The translations under genes were made by a program, and so were the position numbers. Positions 32,203 to 40,257 of a DNA stretch of 64,000 bases are shown here, in pieces (within the stretch, counting starts at the first letter, position 1; every line of letters starts with the position of its first letter). The notes below the pieces were generated by a model. It saw only the letters and a list, made by a program, of their open reading frames with translations, had not been told where the DNA came from and ran no database searches. Source of the DNA: Arthrobacter bussei (GTDB taxonomy: Bacteria; Actinomycetota; Actinomycetes; Actinomycetales; Micrococcaceae); the NCBI RefSeq assembly GCF_009377195.2, contig NZ_VJXX01000001.1, positions 1,364,001 to 1,428,000 of the forward strand, given 5' to 3'.

Positions 32203-33197
32203 CACTTCTTTCCTTCTGTGAGGGCACCGGCAGTGTCGCGTGAAAGGACGAACCGCTGGTAGATCAGTGCGATGACGAGGGAGATCAGGAACATGACGAC
32301 GGCGACAGCACTGCCGTAGCCGAAGTTGCCGGACGTGCGTCCATTGGCGACCATGTAGGTGGCCATGGTCGAGGTCCCAGCAGTGGAGGCGACGTACTGG
32401 CCCCAGATGATGAAGACCAGGTCGAACAACTGCAGCGAGCCGATAATCGACAGGAACGCCCAGATCCGCAGGGTCGGCCCGAGGAGCGGCAGCGTGATGG
32501 TGCGCTGGATCTGCCAGTAGCTGGCTCCGTCGATCGCGGCCGCCTCGAACAATTCGTCGGGGATGCTCTGCAAGCCGGCGAGGAAGAGGATGACGGCAAA
32601 GCCGATGTACTTCCACGAGATGATCACCATCAGTGACCAGATGGCGATACTCGGATCGGAGAGCCAGTCCTTCTGGAAAGCTCCCAATCCGATGCTGTCG
32701 AGCAGGCCATTGACCGAACCGGAGGTCTGCAGCATGAGACCCCAGCCGATCCCGACAATGACCTCGGAGATGATGTACGGGACGAAGATGAGCACCCGGA
32801 TGATCGAGCGGCCCCGGATCTTCTGGTTGAGCAAGAGCGCGAGGACGATCGCGATCGGTCCCTGGATGACCAGCGAAAGCACCAGGATGAACCCGTTGTG
32901 GCGCAGCACGTCATGGAACGCGCTGTCCTGAAGGATGATCAGGTAATTCTCGAAACCGACGAAGTCGGTGGCCGGACCGAAGCCCTTCCAGCGGAAGAAA
33001 CCGTAGTAGCCGGCGAGGACGACCGGGAAGATCACGAAGCTGACAAACACGAGGATCGCCGGCCCGGCCAGAAGAATGATCTCGAGGCGCTTGCGCCAGT
33101 CGATTGCACGCCGTCCGGGTCGCGGTGCGGCAGGGGATGCCGCGTGAGCGCCATCCCCTGCCTCGACCGTGCCCCGCGGCGGCTGCTGGTCCGTCAT
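32202..33197 (-). CDS. Carbohydrate ABC transporter permease (MalF type)
   Basis: A permease of 331 residues with a proline-rich cytoplasmic start and six membrane segments (LEIILLAGPAILVFVSFVIFPVVLAGYYGFF onward). The EAA loop is FEAAAIDGASYWQIQRTITLPLLGP. Two starts are possible: an ATG at 33227, ten bases after the binding-protein stop, and one at 33197 preceded by AGGGGG; I prefer 33197 for its ribosome site. It pairs with the MalG-type permease that follows. Substrate is probably a xylo- or arabinoxylo-oligosaccharide, judged from the three glycosidases in the same operon. Confidence 0.93.
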   Translation of the reverse strand: MTDQQPPRGTVEAGDGAHAASPAAPRPGRRAIDWRKRLEIILLAGPAILVFVSFVIFPVVLAGYYGFFRWKGFGPATDFVGFENYLIILQDSAFHDVLRHNGFILVLSLVIQGPIAIVLALLLNQKIRGRSIIRVLIFVPYIISEVIVGIGWGLMLQTSGSVNGLLDSIGLGAFQKDWLSDPSIAIWSLMVIISWKYIGFAVILFLAGLQSIPDELFEAAAIDGASYWQIQRTITLPLLGPTLRIWAFLSIIGSLQLFDLVFIIWGQYVASTAGTSTMATYMVANGRTSGNFGYGSAVAVVMFLISLVIALIYQRFVLSRDTAGALTEGKK

Positions 33198-33236
33198 CGA
33201 CGGAGCACCCCCTGCAGGTTGGATCATGATCTGCTG

Positions 33237-34538
33237 CTAGCCCTTGGCCGCTGCGTCGCTCATACCGGCGACGATGTCCTCGGCGGTGCCCTGACCGGCG
33301 AACATGTCGACGGCGCCCGTGTTCAGCGCATTTCCGACGTTCTGTCCGAAGAGCGTGTCGAGCCACACGGTGACGTACGGTGCTTCGTTGTACGCCTCGA
33401 GGATCGACTGGAGCGCCGGATCAGTGACAGCCGCCTGGGCGTCCTGGTTGGCGGGGATCGTCTGGAACGCCGCTGCGTAGCCTTCCTGCGGCTCCTGCTG
33501 CATGAAGAAGTTCAGGAAAGCGGTGCACTCTTCCTGGGGTGCCTGAGCGGAGCAGGTGAATCCGTCGACACCGCCCATCATGGCGCCAGGCTCACCGTCG
33601 CCGCCGTCGACCTCCGGGAACGGGAACCACCCCAGATCCGGCAGAGGCTTCTCGTCAGGAGTCAGCGAAGCGATGACACCGGGGTTCCACGCTCCCATGA
33701 GCTCCATGGCTGCCTTCTTGTTGGCGAGGAGTCCGGCAGAGCTGCCCGCGCCCTGCTGCGCCGAGGTGGTGAGGAATCCGTTGTTGAACGGCTCCGTGTC
33801 GACAAATGCCTGCAGGTTGTCACCGGCCTCCAGCCAACACGGGTCATCGAACTCCATGGTGTCGGCGGCCGTGTTGATGGCGTCCTGCGAGCAGGCTCGA
33901 ACCGCGAAGAAGTAGTACCAGTGAGCAGCAGGCCAGGCATCCTTCGCGCCGACCGCGATGGGATCGATGCCCGCGCCCTTGAGACCGTCGACGGCTGAAC
34001 CGAGCTCGTCGATGGTGGTCGGTGTTCCTTCGACGCCCGCTTCGGTGAGGAGGTCCTGGCTGTAGTAGATGCCACCGGGCAGCAGGGCTGTCGGCATGCC
34101 GTAGATCTTGCCGTCGACCGCGAAGGCGTTCAGCACGCTCTCGGGCACAGCGGCTTTGGTGGCGTCGTCGATGGAGTCCGTGATGTCCATGGCCTGCCCG
34201 GCCGCGACGACATCTGCGAGCTTGCCGCCGCCGCGCGCCATGAAGATGTCGGGTGCATCGCCGGAGTTCAGCGCCGTCTGGAGCTTCCCGTCCATCTCTT
34301 CGTTCTGGATCGACTGGATCTCGATCGTGACACCCGGGTTCGCTTCCTCGAATGCTGCGGCGGTTTCCTCCCAGTACGCCTTGCCGGCGCCGGTGGTCGA
34401 GTTGTGCCAGAAGGTCATGGTGACATCGCCACCGTCTTCCGCTGCTCCATCGCCGGATCCACACGCCGATAGCCCGCCGAGGGCGAGAGCTGATACCGCC
34501 CCGACGGTCAGCAGCTTCCTCATGTTGTGCTTGTTCAT
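33237..34538 (-). CDS. Sugar ABC transporter substrate-binding lipoprotein
   Basis: A 433-residue extracellular binding protein. The first 26 residues (MRKLLTVGAVSALALGGLSACGSG) are a lipoprotein signal peptide with lipobox LSAC, so it is anchored outside the membrane by the acylated cysteine. DVTMTFWHNSTTGAGKAYWEETAAAFEEANPGV is the first lobe of the CUT1 family, and DAPDIFMARGGGKLADVVAAGQAMDIT and KAAMELMGAWNPGV follow. Four or more cysteines in the second lobe (ACSQDAINTAADTMEFDDPCW, CSAQAPQEECTAF) suggest disulphides. It is the first gene of the operon, divergent from lacI and downstream of an inverted-repeat operator. GAGAGGTG precedes the start. Confidence 0.95.
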   Translation of the reverse strand: MNKHNMRKLLTVGAVSALALGGLSACGSGDGAAEDGGDVTMTFWHNSTTGAGKAYWEETAAAFEEANPGVTIEIQSIQNEEMDGKLQTALNSGDAPDIFMARGGGKLADVVAAGQAMDITDSIDDATKAAVPESVLNAFAVDGKIYGMPTALLPGGIYYSQDLLTEAGVEGTPTTIDELGSAVDGLKGAGIDPIAVGAKDAWPAAHWYYFFAVRACSQDAINTAADTMEFDDPCWLEAGDNLQAFVDTEPFNNGFLTTSAQQGAGSSAGLLANKKAAMELMGAWNPGVIASLTPDEKPLPDLGWFPFPEVDGGDGEPGAMMGGVDGFTCSAQAPQEECTAFLNFFMQQEPQEGYAAAFQTIPANQDAQAAVTDPALQSILEAYNEAPYVTVWLDTLFGQNVGNALNTGAVDMFAGQGTAEDIVAGMSDAAAKG

Positions 34539-34551
34539 CTTTGAACACCTC

Positions 34552-34577
34552 TCGAAAGTTTCGACATTTTCGTCGAA
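34552..34577. promoter_or_regulatory. LacI-type operators before the xylo-oligosaccharide operon
   Basis: TCGAAAGTTTCGA (34552-34564) is a perfect 13-bp inverted repeat and TTCGTCGAA (34569-34577) a second, smaller one, 15 bases apart centre to centre. They lie 14-39 bases before the binding-protein start, where a bound repressor would block elongation. GAAA-N-TTTC repeats are, as I recall, associated with xylan genes in streptomycetes. The adjacent LacI protein is the likely ligand. Confidence 0.65.
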
Positions 34578-34618
34578 GACACATAGTGTGTGGTGAGCGT
34601 AACAGTGATGGCTGGGTG

Positions 34619-34640
34619 TGACGCAAGTGTTTGACGCAAG
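34619..34640. repeat. Short direct repeat upstream of lacI
   Basis: TGACGCAAG occurs at 34619-34627 and again at 34632-34640, a 13-base period. It lies just before the lacI start and includes TTGACG (34631-34636). It may be a binding site for a second regulator or part of the promoters. Confidence 0.4.
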
Positions 34641-34658
34641 ACGTTGGATTGGATCCCG

Positions 34659-35675
34659 ATGATCGACTCAGGCCGCAAGGTCAAGCTCAATGAATTGGCT
34701 GCGGAGGCCGGTGTTTCGCTCTCCACGGTCTCCAAGGTCCTCAACGGCCGTTCGGACGTGTCCGCGCGGACGAGGACGAAAGTAGAAGATCTTCTCGGTA
34801 AGCACGGGTACCAACGACGCCCCGGCTTACCCAGCAGGGACACCTTGATCGAGCTCGTCTTTCCCGAACTCGAAACGGCGTGGGCCATGGAGATCATTCG
34901 AGGAGTCGAAAATGTCGCTCGTACCAACGATTTGAGCGTCGTACTCACGGAGTCGGGCGACCGCCACTCCCCGTCGCCGGCCTGGCTCACCGGGGTGCTC
35001 CGCAGGCGCCCCGTCGGGGTGGTGCTCGTCTTCGCCGATCTCGCAGCTGAAGCCAAGGCAACTCTCCAATCGCGTGCCATCCCGTTCGTGATCATCGATC
35101 CGGCCGGAGATCCGGCCTCGGACGTCCCCGCTATCGGGTCGGCGAACTGGTCCGGCGGCCTCGTCGCCACTCGCCATCTCATCGAACTGGGCCACACCCG
35201 AATCGCCGCGATCACCGGTCGCGACGACATGATGTGCTCCTTTGCCCGCCTCGACGGATACCGGTCCGCCATGAACACCGCCGGCATCGAGATAGATGAC
35301 CGCTTCGTGCGATTCGGTAACTTCCGGGTCGATGGTGGCCGCAGTATCGCTCGTGAACTTCTGACGATGCCCGACCGCCCCACAGCCATCTTTGCGGGGA
35401 GCGACCTCCAGGCGCTCGGCGTCATCGAGGCTGCGAGGACCCTCGGCCTGCGCGTGCCCGTTGATCTGTCGATCGTCGGGTACGACGATCTCCAGCTTGC
35501 TCAGTGGTCCAGCCCTGCGCTCACGACCGTGCATCAGCCTCTGACTGCGATGGCTGAGGAAGCCGCGCGGCTCGTGATCCGCATGAGTGAAAGCACCCTC
35601 AGAACCATCCCGCGGATGGACCTCGCAACGCGGCTCGTCGTCCGTGACAGTACGGCCGCGCCGATTGCGGGCTGA
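34659..35675 (+). CDS. LacI family transcriptional regulator
   Basis: A 338-residue regulator. The DNA-binding head is KVKLNELAAEAGVSLSTVSKVLNGRSDVSARTRTKVEDLL (residues 7-46) with the hinge helix after it; the periplasmic-binding-protein-like core includes LIELVFPELETAWAMEIIRGVENVA, GLVATRHLIELGHTRIAAITGRDDMMCSFARLDGYRSAM and PTAIFAGSDLQALGVIEAARTLGLRVPVDLSIVGYDD. A TTG codon at 34644 in frame is possible but the ATG at 34659 fits better. It is divergent from the oligosaccharide operon and most likely represses it until xylo- or arabino-oligosaccharides are present. A strong terminator follows the gene. Confidence 0.93.
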   Translation: MIDSGRKVKLNELAAEAGVSLSTVSKVLNGRSDVSARTRTKVEDLLGKHGYQRRPGLPSRDTLIELVFPELETAWAMEIIRGVENVARTNDLSVVLTESGDRHSPSPAWLTGVLRRRPVGVVLVFADLAAEAKATLQSRAIPFVIIDPAGDPASDVPAIGSANWSGGLVATRHLIELGHTRIAAITGRDDMMCSFARLDGYRSAMNTAGIEIDDRFVRFGNFRVDGGRSIARELLTMPDRPTAIFAGSDLQALGVIEAARTLGLRVPVDLSIVGYDDLQLAQWSSPALTTVHQPLTAMAEEAARLVIRMSESTLRTIPRMDLATRLVVRDSTAAPIAG

Positions 35676-35765
35676 CCAGACGGGGTTGATACGACCCGAG
35701 ATCGACCGCGGATCGTCTCAATGACCCGACAGTGAACCCTTCGTCGATGGTGGAGGGAACAACGA

Positions 35766-35804
35766 GGTCGACGGAGGCACAGGACAGCCTGTGCCTCGTC
35801 GACC
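35766..35804 (+). terminator. Strong stem-loop after lacI
   Basis: The left arm 35766-35783 pairs with the right arm 35788-35804 (CCTGTGCCTCGTCGACC) over 17 base pairs with one bulged G, leaving the 4-base loop ACAG. It lies 90 bases after the lacI stop, before the SDR gene. Stem strength fits a transcription terminator although no T-run follows. Confidence 0.7.
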
Positions 35805-35895
35805 GCAGCTCAGCTCGTACTCATTCCGGTCCCTCAGCGGCGTATCGTCAGGGACCGTACGACAGGCGGGTTCCATGAATTATCAGGAGACAACC

Positions 35896-36897
35896 ATGCA
35901 GGGCTTGAAAGTATTGTTCATCGGCGGCAGTGGAGTGATCAGCACCTCCTGCACGAGACAGGCAGTCGACGCAGGGATGGACGTCTATCTCCTCAACCGA
36001 GGAAGGAACAACCTGCGTCCGGTTCCCGAGGGCGTCACCACGTTGATCGCCGACTCCCGGGACAAGCAGGCGGTCCTCGATGCCACAGCCGGTCACATCT
36101 TCGACTGTGTGGTCAGCTGGGTCAATTTCACTCCCGAGCAGGTGAAGCAGGACATCGAGATCTTCTCCGGACGTACCCGACAGTACGTTTTCATCAGCTC
36201 GGCCTCTGCCTATCAGACACCGCCGACGCACATGCCCGTACTGGAATCGACTCCTTTGAGGAATCCCTTCTGGGAGTATTCGCGCAACAAGATTGCCTGT
36301 GAGGACCTGCTCACCGCGGCTTATCGCGCGGAGGGATTTCCCGTCACGATTGTGCGACCCTCTCATACCTACGATGAGACACTGGTCCCGTTCGACGGAG
36401 GATGGACCGTTGTCGACCGCATGCGCGCCGGGCGGCCCGTCATCGTGCCCGGAGACGGAACCTCCTTGTGGACGATCACCCACAGCCGCGATTTTGCGAG
36501 GGGCTTCGTCGGTCTGCTCGGAAATACCTGCGCGATCGGTGAAGCTGTGCACATCACCAGCCAGGAAGCCCCTTCGTGGAACCAGATCTATGCCCAGATC
36601 GCGGAAGCTGCCGGCGTCCCCGACCCCGTCCTGGTCCACGTGGCCTCAGAATCCATCGCCGAAGCCGACCCTCAGTGGGGCGCAGGTCTACTGGGCGACA
36701 AATCGCACACGATGATCTTCGACAATTCGAAAATCCGCTCGTTCGTCCCCGGATTCGCGGCCAGGATTCCGTTCAGCCAGGGCGCTCGAGAGATGATGGC
36801 CTGGCATGACGCGGACCCGGGACGCCGAATAGTCGACCCCCGGATGGACGCCCTGATGGATCGGCTCGCTGACGTCTACGCACCGCGTCCTGTCTGA
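35896..36897 (+). CDS. NAD-dependent epimerase/dehydratase (extended SDR)
   Basis: A 333-residue extended SDR protein resembling the atypical CSP41-type branch. The nucleotide motif is KVLFIGGSGVISTSCTRQAVDAG (GGxGxIS), the active tyrosine region is FISSASAYQTPP, and FWEYSRNKIACEDLL gives YxxxK for catalysis. VTIVRPSHTYDETLVPFDGGWTVVDRMRAGRPVIVPGDGTSLW is the substrate domain. AGGAG stands six bases before the ATG at 35896. Its base composition is less GC-rich than flanking DNA, like the preceding sugar genes. It stands alone after lacI. It probably acts on a sugar nucleotide or free sugar; the substrate is unknown. Confidence 0.85.
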   Translation: MQGLKVLFIGGSGVISTSCTRQAVDAGMDVYLLNRGRNNLRPVPEGVTTLIADSRDKQAVLDATAGHIFDCVVSWVNFTPEQVKQDIEIFSGRTRQYVFISSASAYQTPPTHMPVLESTPLRNPFWEYSRNKIACEDLLTAAYRAEGFPVTIVRPSHTYDETLVPFDGGWTVVDRMRAGRPVIVPGDGTSLWTITHSRDFARGFVGLLGNTCAIGEAVHITSQEAPSWNQIYAQIAEAAGVPDPVLVHVASESIAEADPQWGAGLLGDKSHTMIFDNSKIRSFVPGFAARIPFSQGAREMMAWHDADPGRRIVDPRMDALMDRLADVYAPRPV

Positions 36898-37142
36898 TGG
36901 ACGAATGATGTCCTGCACATCGCCGGGGCAACCTCTCCATTGCTGATACGAGGAGCACGTCGTCGACCTCGGTGTATGTCGGGGCACTTCTTGAAGCGGG
37001 TATCTCGTGCCCGGACAGCACCCGCCCTGGGGCAGGCCGAAGCCCCGATCGGGCAGCTTCGGTGCGACGGGCATCGATCATCGCCCGCGGCATCATCCAC
37101 GGTTCACCGTCCGTCATCCGCACCCTGGTGGACACTGGTGCC

Positions 37143-37526
37143 ATGACCGACTTCTCCGGAACAGACATCGCCGCCGAACTCCGACAGGTGACCAGGCACT
37201 GGACCCCGCGCGTCGTGGGGCAGGTGAATGATCAGTACATCAAGGTGGCCAAGCTCCTCGGGGAACTCGTCTGGCACGCCCACGACCACGAGGACGAGAT
37301 GTTCCTCGTGGTCTCGGGGCACCTGCGGATCGAGATCGACGGACAGGCGACCGTGGAACTGGCACCCGGGCAGTTCTACGTCGTACCGCGCGGCGTGCGG
37401 CACAATCCCGTCGCCGAGGAGGAAGTGCACGTCGTCCTCGTCGAGACGGTCACGACCTCCCACACCGGCGATGTCGCGGTTGCGGGCTCCGTTCCGATCG
37501 CCGACCAGACGAGTCACCTGGCCTGA
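37143..37526 (+). CDS. Cupin domain protein
   Basis: A 127-residue single-domain cupin. ELVWHAHDHEDEMFLVVSGHLRIEIDG is cupin motif 1, with metal ligands in HxHxxxxE form (H-A-H-D-H-E-D-E), and PGQFYVVPRGVRHNPVA is motif 2 with the fourth ligand histidine. The start KVAKLLGEL block is typical of small actinobacterial cupins such as those similar to mannose-6-phosphate-isomerase-like proteins. The enzyme or sensor role cannot be decided. It stands alone and is convergent with marR, with a strong shared terminator between the two. Confidence 0.88.
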   Translation: MTDFSGTDIAAELRQVTRHWTPRVVGQVNDQYIKVAKLLGELVWHAHDHEDEMFLVVSGHLRIEIDGQATVELAPGQFYVVPRGVRHNPVAEEEVHVVLVETVTTSHTGDVAVAGSVPIADQTSHLA

Positions 37527-37539
37527 GGGCCGCAGCGCC

Positions 37540-37569
37540 GTCCGTCCCGGCCCGGAGGCCGGGACGGAC
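37540..37569. terminator. Bidirectional terminator between cupin and marR genes
   Basis: GTCCGTCCCGGCC (37540-37552) and GGCCGGGACGGAC (37557-37569) are perfect 13-bp arms around the 4-base loop CGGA. It lies 14 bases after the cupin stop and four bases after the end of the convergent marR gene, an ideal position for a terminator serving both. Confidence 0.85.
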
Positions 37570-37573
37570 GACC

Positions 37574-38080
37574 TCAACGCGCTGCCGGCCGTGCAGCTGC
37601 TCCCGGGGGCCCCGGATCACCATCGGCTGTCAGGGAGCGCGTGACCCGGGAGAGGAGATGCCGGAGCTGCGCCTGCTCGGCCGGGGTCAGGTCACTCGTC
37701 GTCTGCTCCTCCAGCCTCGTCCAGATCGAGGTGACCGGCGCCTCCAGGGCGCGACCGGACTCGGTGAGCGACACCAGCACCACCCGTCCGTCCGCTGCCG
37801 AGCGCCGGCGCTCGATGAACCCGGCCTTCTCCAGCCGAGCCAGCATCTTCGCCGCGGTGGGCGGTTCGATCATCAGCTGCCTCGTGAGGTCCGCCTGCGA
37901 GGTGGGTGACGCCTTCCACAGCAGCATGAGGACGAACTGCTGGCCGGCCGCGAGCCCGACCTCCGCGAGGAGGGAACCCGCGAGGTTCCGATGCGCCTTC
38001 GACACCGTCGGTATCAGGGAGCTGATGGAGGCGTCCTCGAGACCGCCGCCGTCCACGGAGGTGCTGGTCGAACGCGTCAT
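37574..38080 (-). CDS. MarR family transcriptional regulator
   Basis: A 168-residue regulator. The winged helix is AGQQFVLMLLWKASPTSQADLTRQLMIEPPTAAKMLARLEKAGFIERRRSAADGRVVLVSLTESG (residues 45-110), with the typical DGRxxxVxLT wing. Helical ends provide dimerisation. It is divergent from an NmrA-type reductase gene followed by a quinone-oxidoreductase-type gene, and a 12-bp palindrome stands in the 68-base gap. This is a common layout for MarR regulators that sense electrophiles or quinones and control the enzymes that remove them. Ligand not known. Confidence 0.92.
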   Translation of the reverse strand: MTRSTSTSVDGGGLEDASISSLIPTVSKAHRNLAGSLLAEVGLAAGQQFVLMLLWKASPTSQADLTRQLMIEPPTAAKMLARLEKAGFIERRRSAADGRVVLVSLTESGRALEAPVTSIWTRLEEQTTSDLTPAEQAQLRHLLSRVTRSLTADGDPGPPGAAARPAAR

Positions 38081-38101
38081 GCTGCTCCTCGGGAATAATA
38101 G

Positions 38102-38113
38102 TTAGCCGGCTAA
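38102..38113. promoter_or_regulatory. MarR operator candidate
   Basis: TTAGCCGGCTAA is a perfect 12-bp palindrome in the 68-base gap between marR and the NmrA-type gene, 36-47 bases before the latter's start. It lies where the promoters of both genes must overlap, so one bound dimer could control both directions. Confidence 0.65.
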
Positions 38114-38148
38114 TGCTAGGTCTGATACCGACTATGAAGGAGTCAATC

Positions 38149-39027
38149 ATGACTGAGGAACCCATCAGGACCATCGCCGTCTTCGCTGCCACGGGAAGCC
38201 AGGGCGGGGCCGTCACCGACGCATTGCTCGAGGCCGGGGTCCGCGTCCGGGCACTGGTCCGCTCGACGGCGTCCCCCAAGGCCGCAGCACTCGCGGAGCG
38301 GGGTGCGGAGCTCGTCCGGGTCGACGTCGAGGAGCCATCGTCCCTGGTGGCGGCTCTGGAGGGGGCCGACGCCTTCTGGTTCATGACCATCCCCCCGGGC
38401 GGCATGCAGGACGCCGACACCGCCGGTGAGACGCGCCAGGGGATCGCCCTGGCGGACGCCGCAGCAGCGGCCGGAGTTCCGCACGTGGTCTTCAACTCCG
38501 TCGGCGGCGCCGACCGGTCGTCGGGCGTGCCCCACTTCGACTCCAAGTACCTCGTCGAGGAACACCTGACGAGCCTCGGCCTGAACACCACCATCGTGCG
38601 CCCCGTCTTCTTCATGGAGAACTTCACGTTCATGGCACCGACCGTCGAGGACGGCACCCTCGTCCTGCGGCTTCCGATCCCCGCGGATGTACCCCTGCAG
38701 ATGATCGCGGTCCGCGATGTCGGGATCATCGCTGCGCAGGCACTGCTCGACCAGGCGTCGCTACCCGCCGCCATCGAGATCGCCGGGGACGAGCTCACCG
38801 GCGAGGAGATCGCCTCGATCCACGGCGGAAGGGCCGGGCTTCCCGCCCGGTACGAGGCGCTGCCCCTGGGCGTGATGGACGGACAGGACGATCTGCAGGC
38901 GATGTTCCGGTGGTTCGCGGAGACCCCCGCCTACCAGGCGGACCTCGACCAGGTGCGGCAGGTCCATCCCGGCCTCCGGACGCTGGGAACGTGGCTCGAT
39001 GCAGGTCACGCCCCCGCTGCACCCTGA
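38149..39027 (+). CDS. NmrA family NAD(P)-binding protein
   Basis: A 292-residue atypical SDR. TIAVFAATGSQGGAVTDALLEAGVRVRALVRS is the glycine-rich nucleotide site (residues 7-38), AAGVPHVVFNSVGGADRSSGVPHFDSKYLVEEHLTSLGLNTTIVRPVFFMENF is the NmrA/HSCARG-type middle with serine and lysine but no clear YxxxK. Such proteins are NADPH sensors or quinone reductases. GAAGGAG stands six bases before the ATG at 38149. It is followed by an MDR-type oxidoreductase gene 40 bases on, and is divergent from marR. A joint role in quinone or electrophile reduction is inference. Confidence 0.88.
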   Translation: MTEEPIRTIAVFAATGSQGGAVTDALLEAGVRVRALVRSTASPKAAALAERGAELVRVDVEEPSSLVAALEGADAFWFMTIPPGGMQDADTAGETRQGIALADAAAAAGVPHVVFNSVGGADRSSGVPHFDSKYLVEEHLTSLGLNTTIVRPVFFMENFTFMAPTVEDGTLVLRLPIPADVPLQMIAVRDVGIIAAQALLDQASLPAAIEIAGDELTGEEIASIHGGRAGLPARYEALPLGVMDGQDDLQAMFRWFAETPAYQADLDQVRQVHPGLRTLGTWLDAGHAPAAP

Positions 39028-39066
39028 CCCGGCCCACCCCGACGCCCACCCCAGCAGGAGCACATC

Positions 39067-39963
39067 ATGCGAGCAGTGCAGTTCACGTCCTTCGGCGGGC
39101 CGGAGGTCCTCCGGATCGCCGACGTCGATGTCCCGGCTCCGGGACCTGATGAGATCCTCGTCCGGGTCGCCGGCGCAGGAGTCAACCAGCTCGACACGAA
39201 GATCCGGGCAGGTGCCATGCCCCAGGGGCGACCGGCCGCGTTCCCGCTCGGAACCGGGGTCGACGCCGCCGGCGCCGTGACCGCGGTCGGACCGGGCGTC
39301 ACCGGCGTGGCCGTCGGCGACGTCGTCTTCGGCACCGGCCGAGCCACCATGGCCGAACAGGCGATCCTGACCGCGTGGGCCACCGTGCCCCGGGGCGTCG
39401 ACCCGGTCGAGGCCGGCGGCTGGGGAGTCGCGACCGAGACCGCCGGACGCCTGCTCACGGAGCTGGGCCTGCGGGAGGGGACCCTCCTCGTCAGTGGCGC
39501 TTCCGGAGGGGTGGGCTCGGCCGTCGTCCAGTTCGCCGTCGCGCGTGGACTGACCGTCATCGGCACCGCGAGTGCGCCCCGTCACGAGTATCTGGCAGGC
39601 CTCGGTGCCATCCCCCTCGCCTACGGCGCCGGACTCGCGGACCGTGTGGCCGAGGTGGCGCCGCACGGCGTCGACGGGGCGTTCGACCTCTCCGGCGCCG
39701 GGGTGATCCCCGAACTCGTCGGCCTCGTCACACACCCGACCGACGTCATCTCGATCGCCGACTTCACGGCGCCGGGTCACGGAGCCCGGGTGTCCACCGG
39801 CGCCACGCGCACCATGAGGCCCGAGGACGGCTTCGCCGAGGCTGCGGCCCTTCCCGGGTTCGCCCTCCGCGTGGAACGGCGCTACGCCCTCGTCGACATC
39901 GCCGACGCCCACCGGCAGGCAGCAGGAGGTCACACCGTCGGCAAGCTGGTCGTCACACCCTGA
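39067..39963 (+). CDS. Quinone oxidoreductase-like NADP-dependent MDR enzyme
   Basis: A 298-residue medium-chain reductase without the zinc-binding residues. MRAVQFTSFGGPEVLRIADVDVPAPGPDEILVRVAGAGVNQLDTKIRAG is the standard N-terminal domain, GVDAAGAVTAVGPGVTGVAVGDVVFG the substrate edge, and LLVSGASGGVGSAVVQFAVARG the nucleotide fold with AxxGGVG. The family reduces quinones or enones with NADPH. It is second in the marR-controlled unit and ends just before a stem-loop terminator. Codon use and GC content are as in the neighbours. Confidence 0.9.
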   Translation: MRAVQFTSFGGPEVLRIADVDVPAPGPDEILVRVAGAGVNQLDTKIRAGAMPQGRPAAFPLGTGVDAAGAVTAVGPGVTGVAVGDVVFGTGRATMAEQAILTAWATVPRGVDPVEAGGWGVATETAGRLLTELGLREGTLLVSGASGGVGSAVVQFAVARGLTVIGTASAPRHEYLAGLGAIPLAYGAGLADRVAEVAPHGVDGAFDLSGAGVIPELVGLVTHPTDVISIADFTAPGHGARVSTGATRTMRPEDGFAEAAALPGFALRVERRYALVDIADAHRQAAGGHTVGKLVVTP

Positions 39964-39990
39964 CCGGGCAGGCCCGTCCGGCCGCAGGAC

Positions 39991-40030
39991 CATCCGCTGC
40001 CCGCATGGGAGACCGTGCCGGCAGCGGATG
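39991..40030 (+). terminator. Stem-loop after quinone oxidoreductase gene
   Basis: CATCCGCTGCC (39991-40001) and GGCAGCGGATG (40020-40030) are perfect 11-bp arms around an 18-base loop, starting 28 bases after the stop. It probably ends the NmrA-MDR transcript; no T-run follows. Confidence 0.65.
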
Positions 40031-40257
40031 ACCCGTGGCCACCCCGTCGTCCTGAGCACCCTCCGCCTCCCGGGGGTAGAATGGTGGCGCAGGGTTGCGC
40101 TTTACATGGGCGGAAAGTCGCGTGTCCTCGCACCCGACGACGTACCCGAGGCACCACCGAGGGTCGACGCCGACTCCGCCCGACACCATAGGCTCCGCGC
40201 AGGCGGGGATGGTGTACCGACCCTCCCGAAAGCCACCCCGTGCACCCTTCCCCCGCC

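Noticed and set aside
36898..37142. Search for an integrase or attachment site at the right end of the less GC-rich segment
   Set aside because: No gene, tRNA or repeat matching the left side (20.6-21.1 kb or 24.7 kb) was found by eye.
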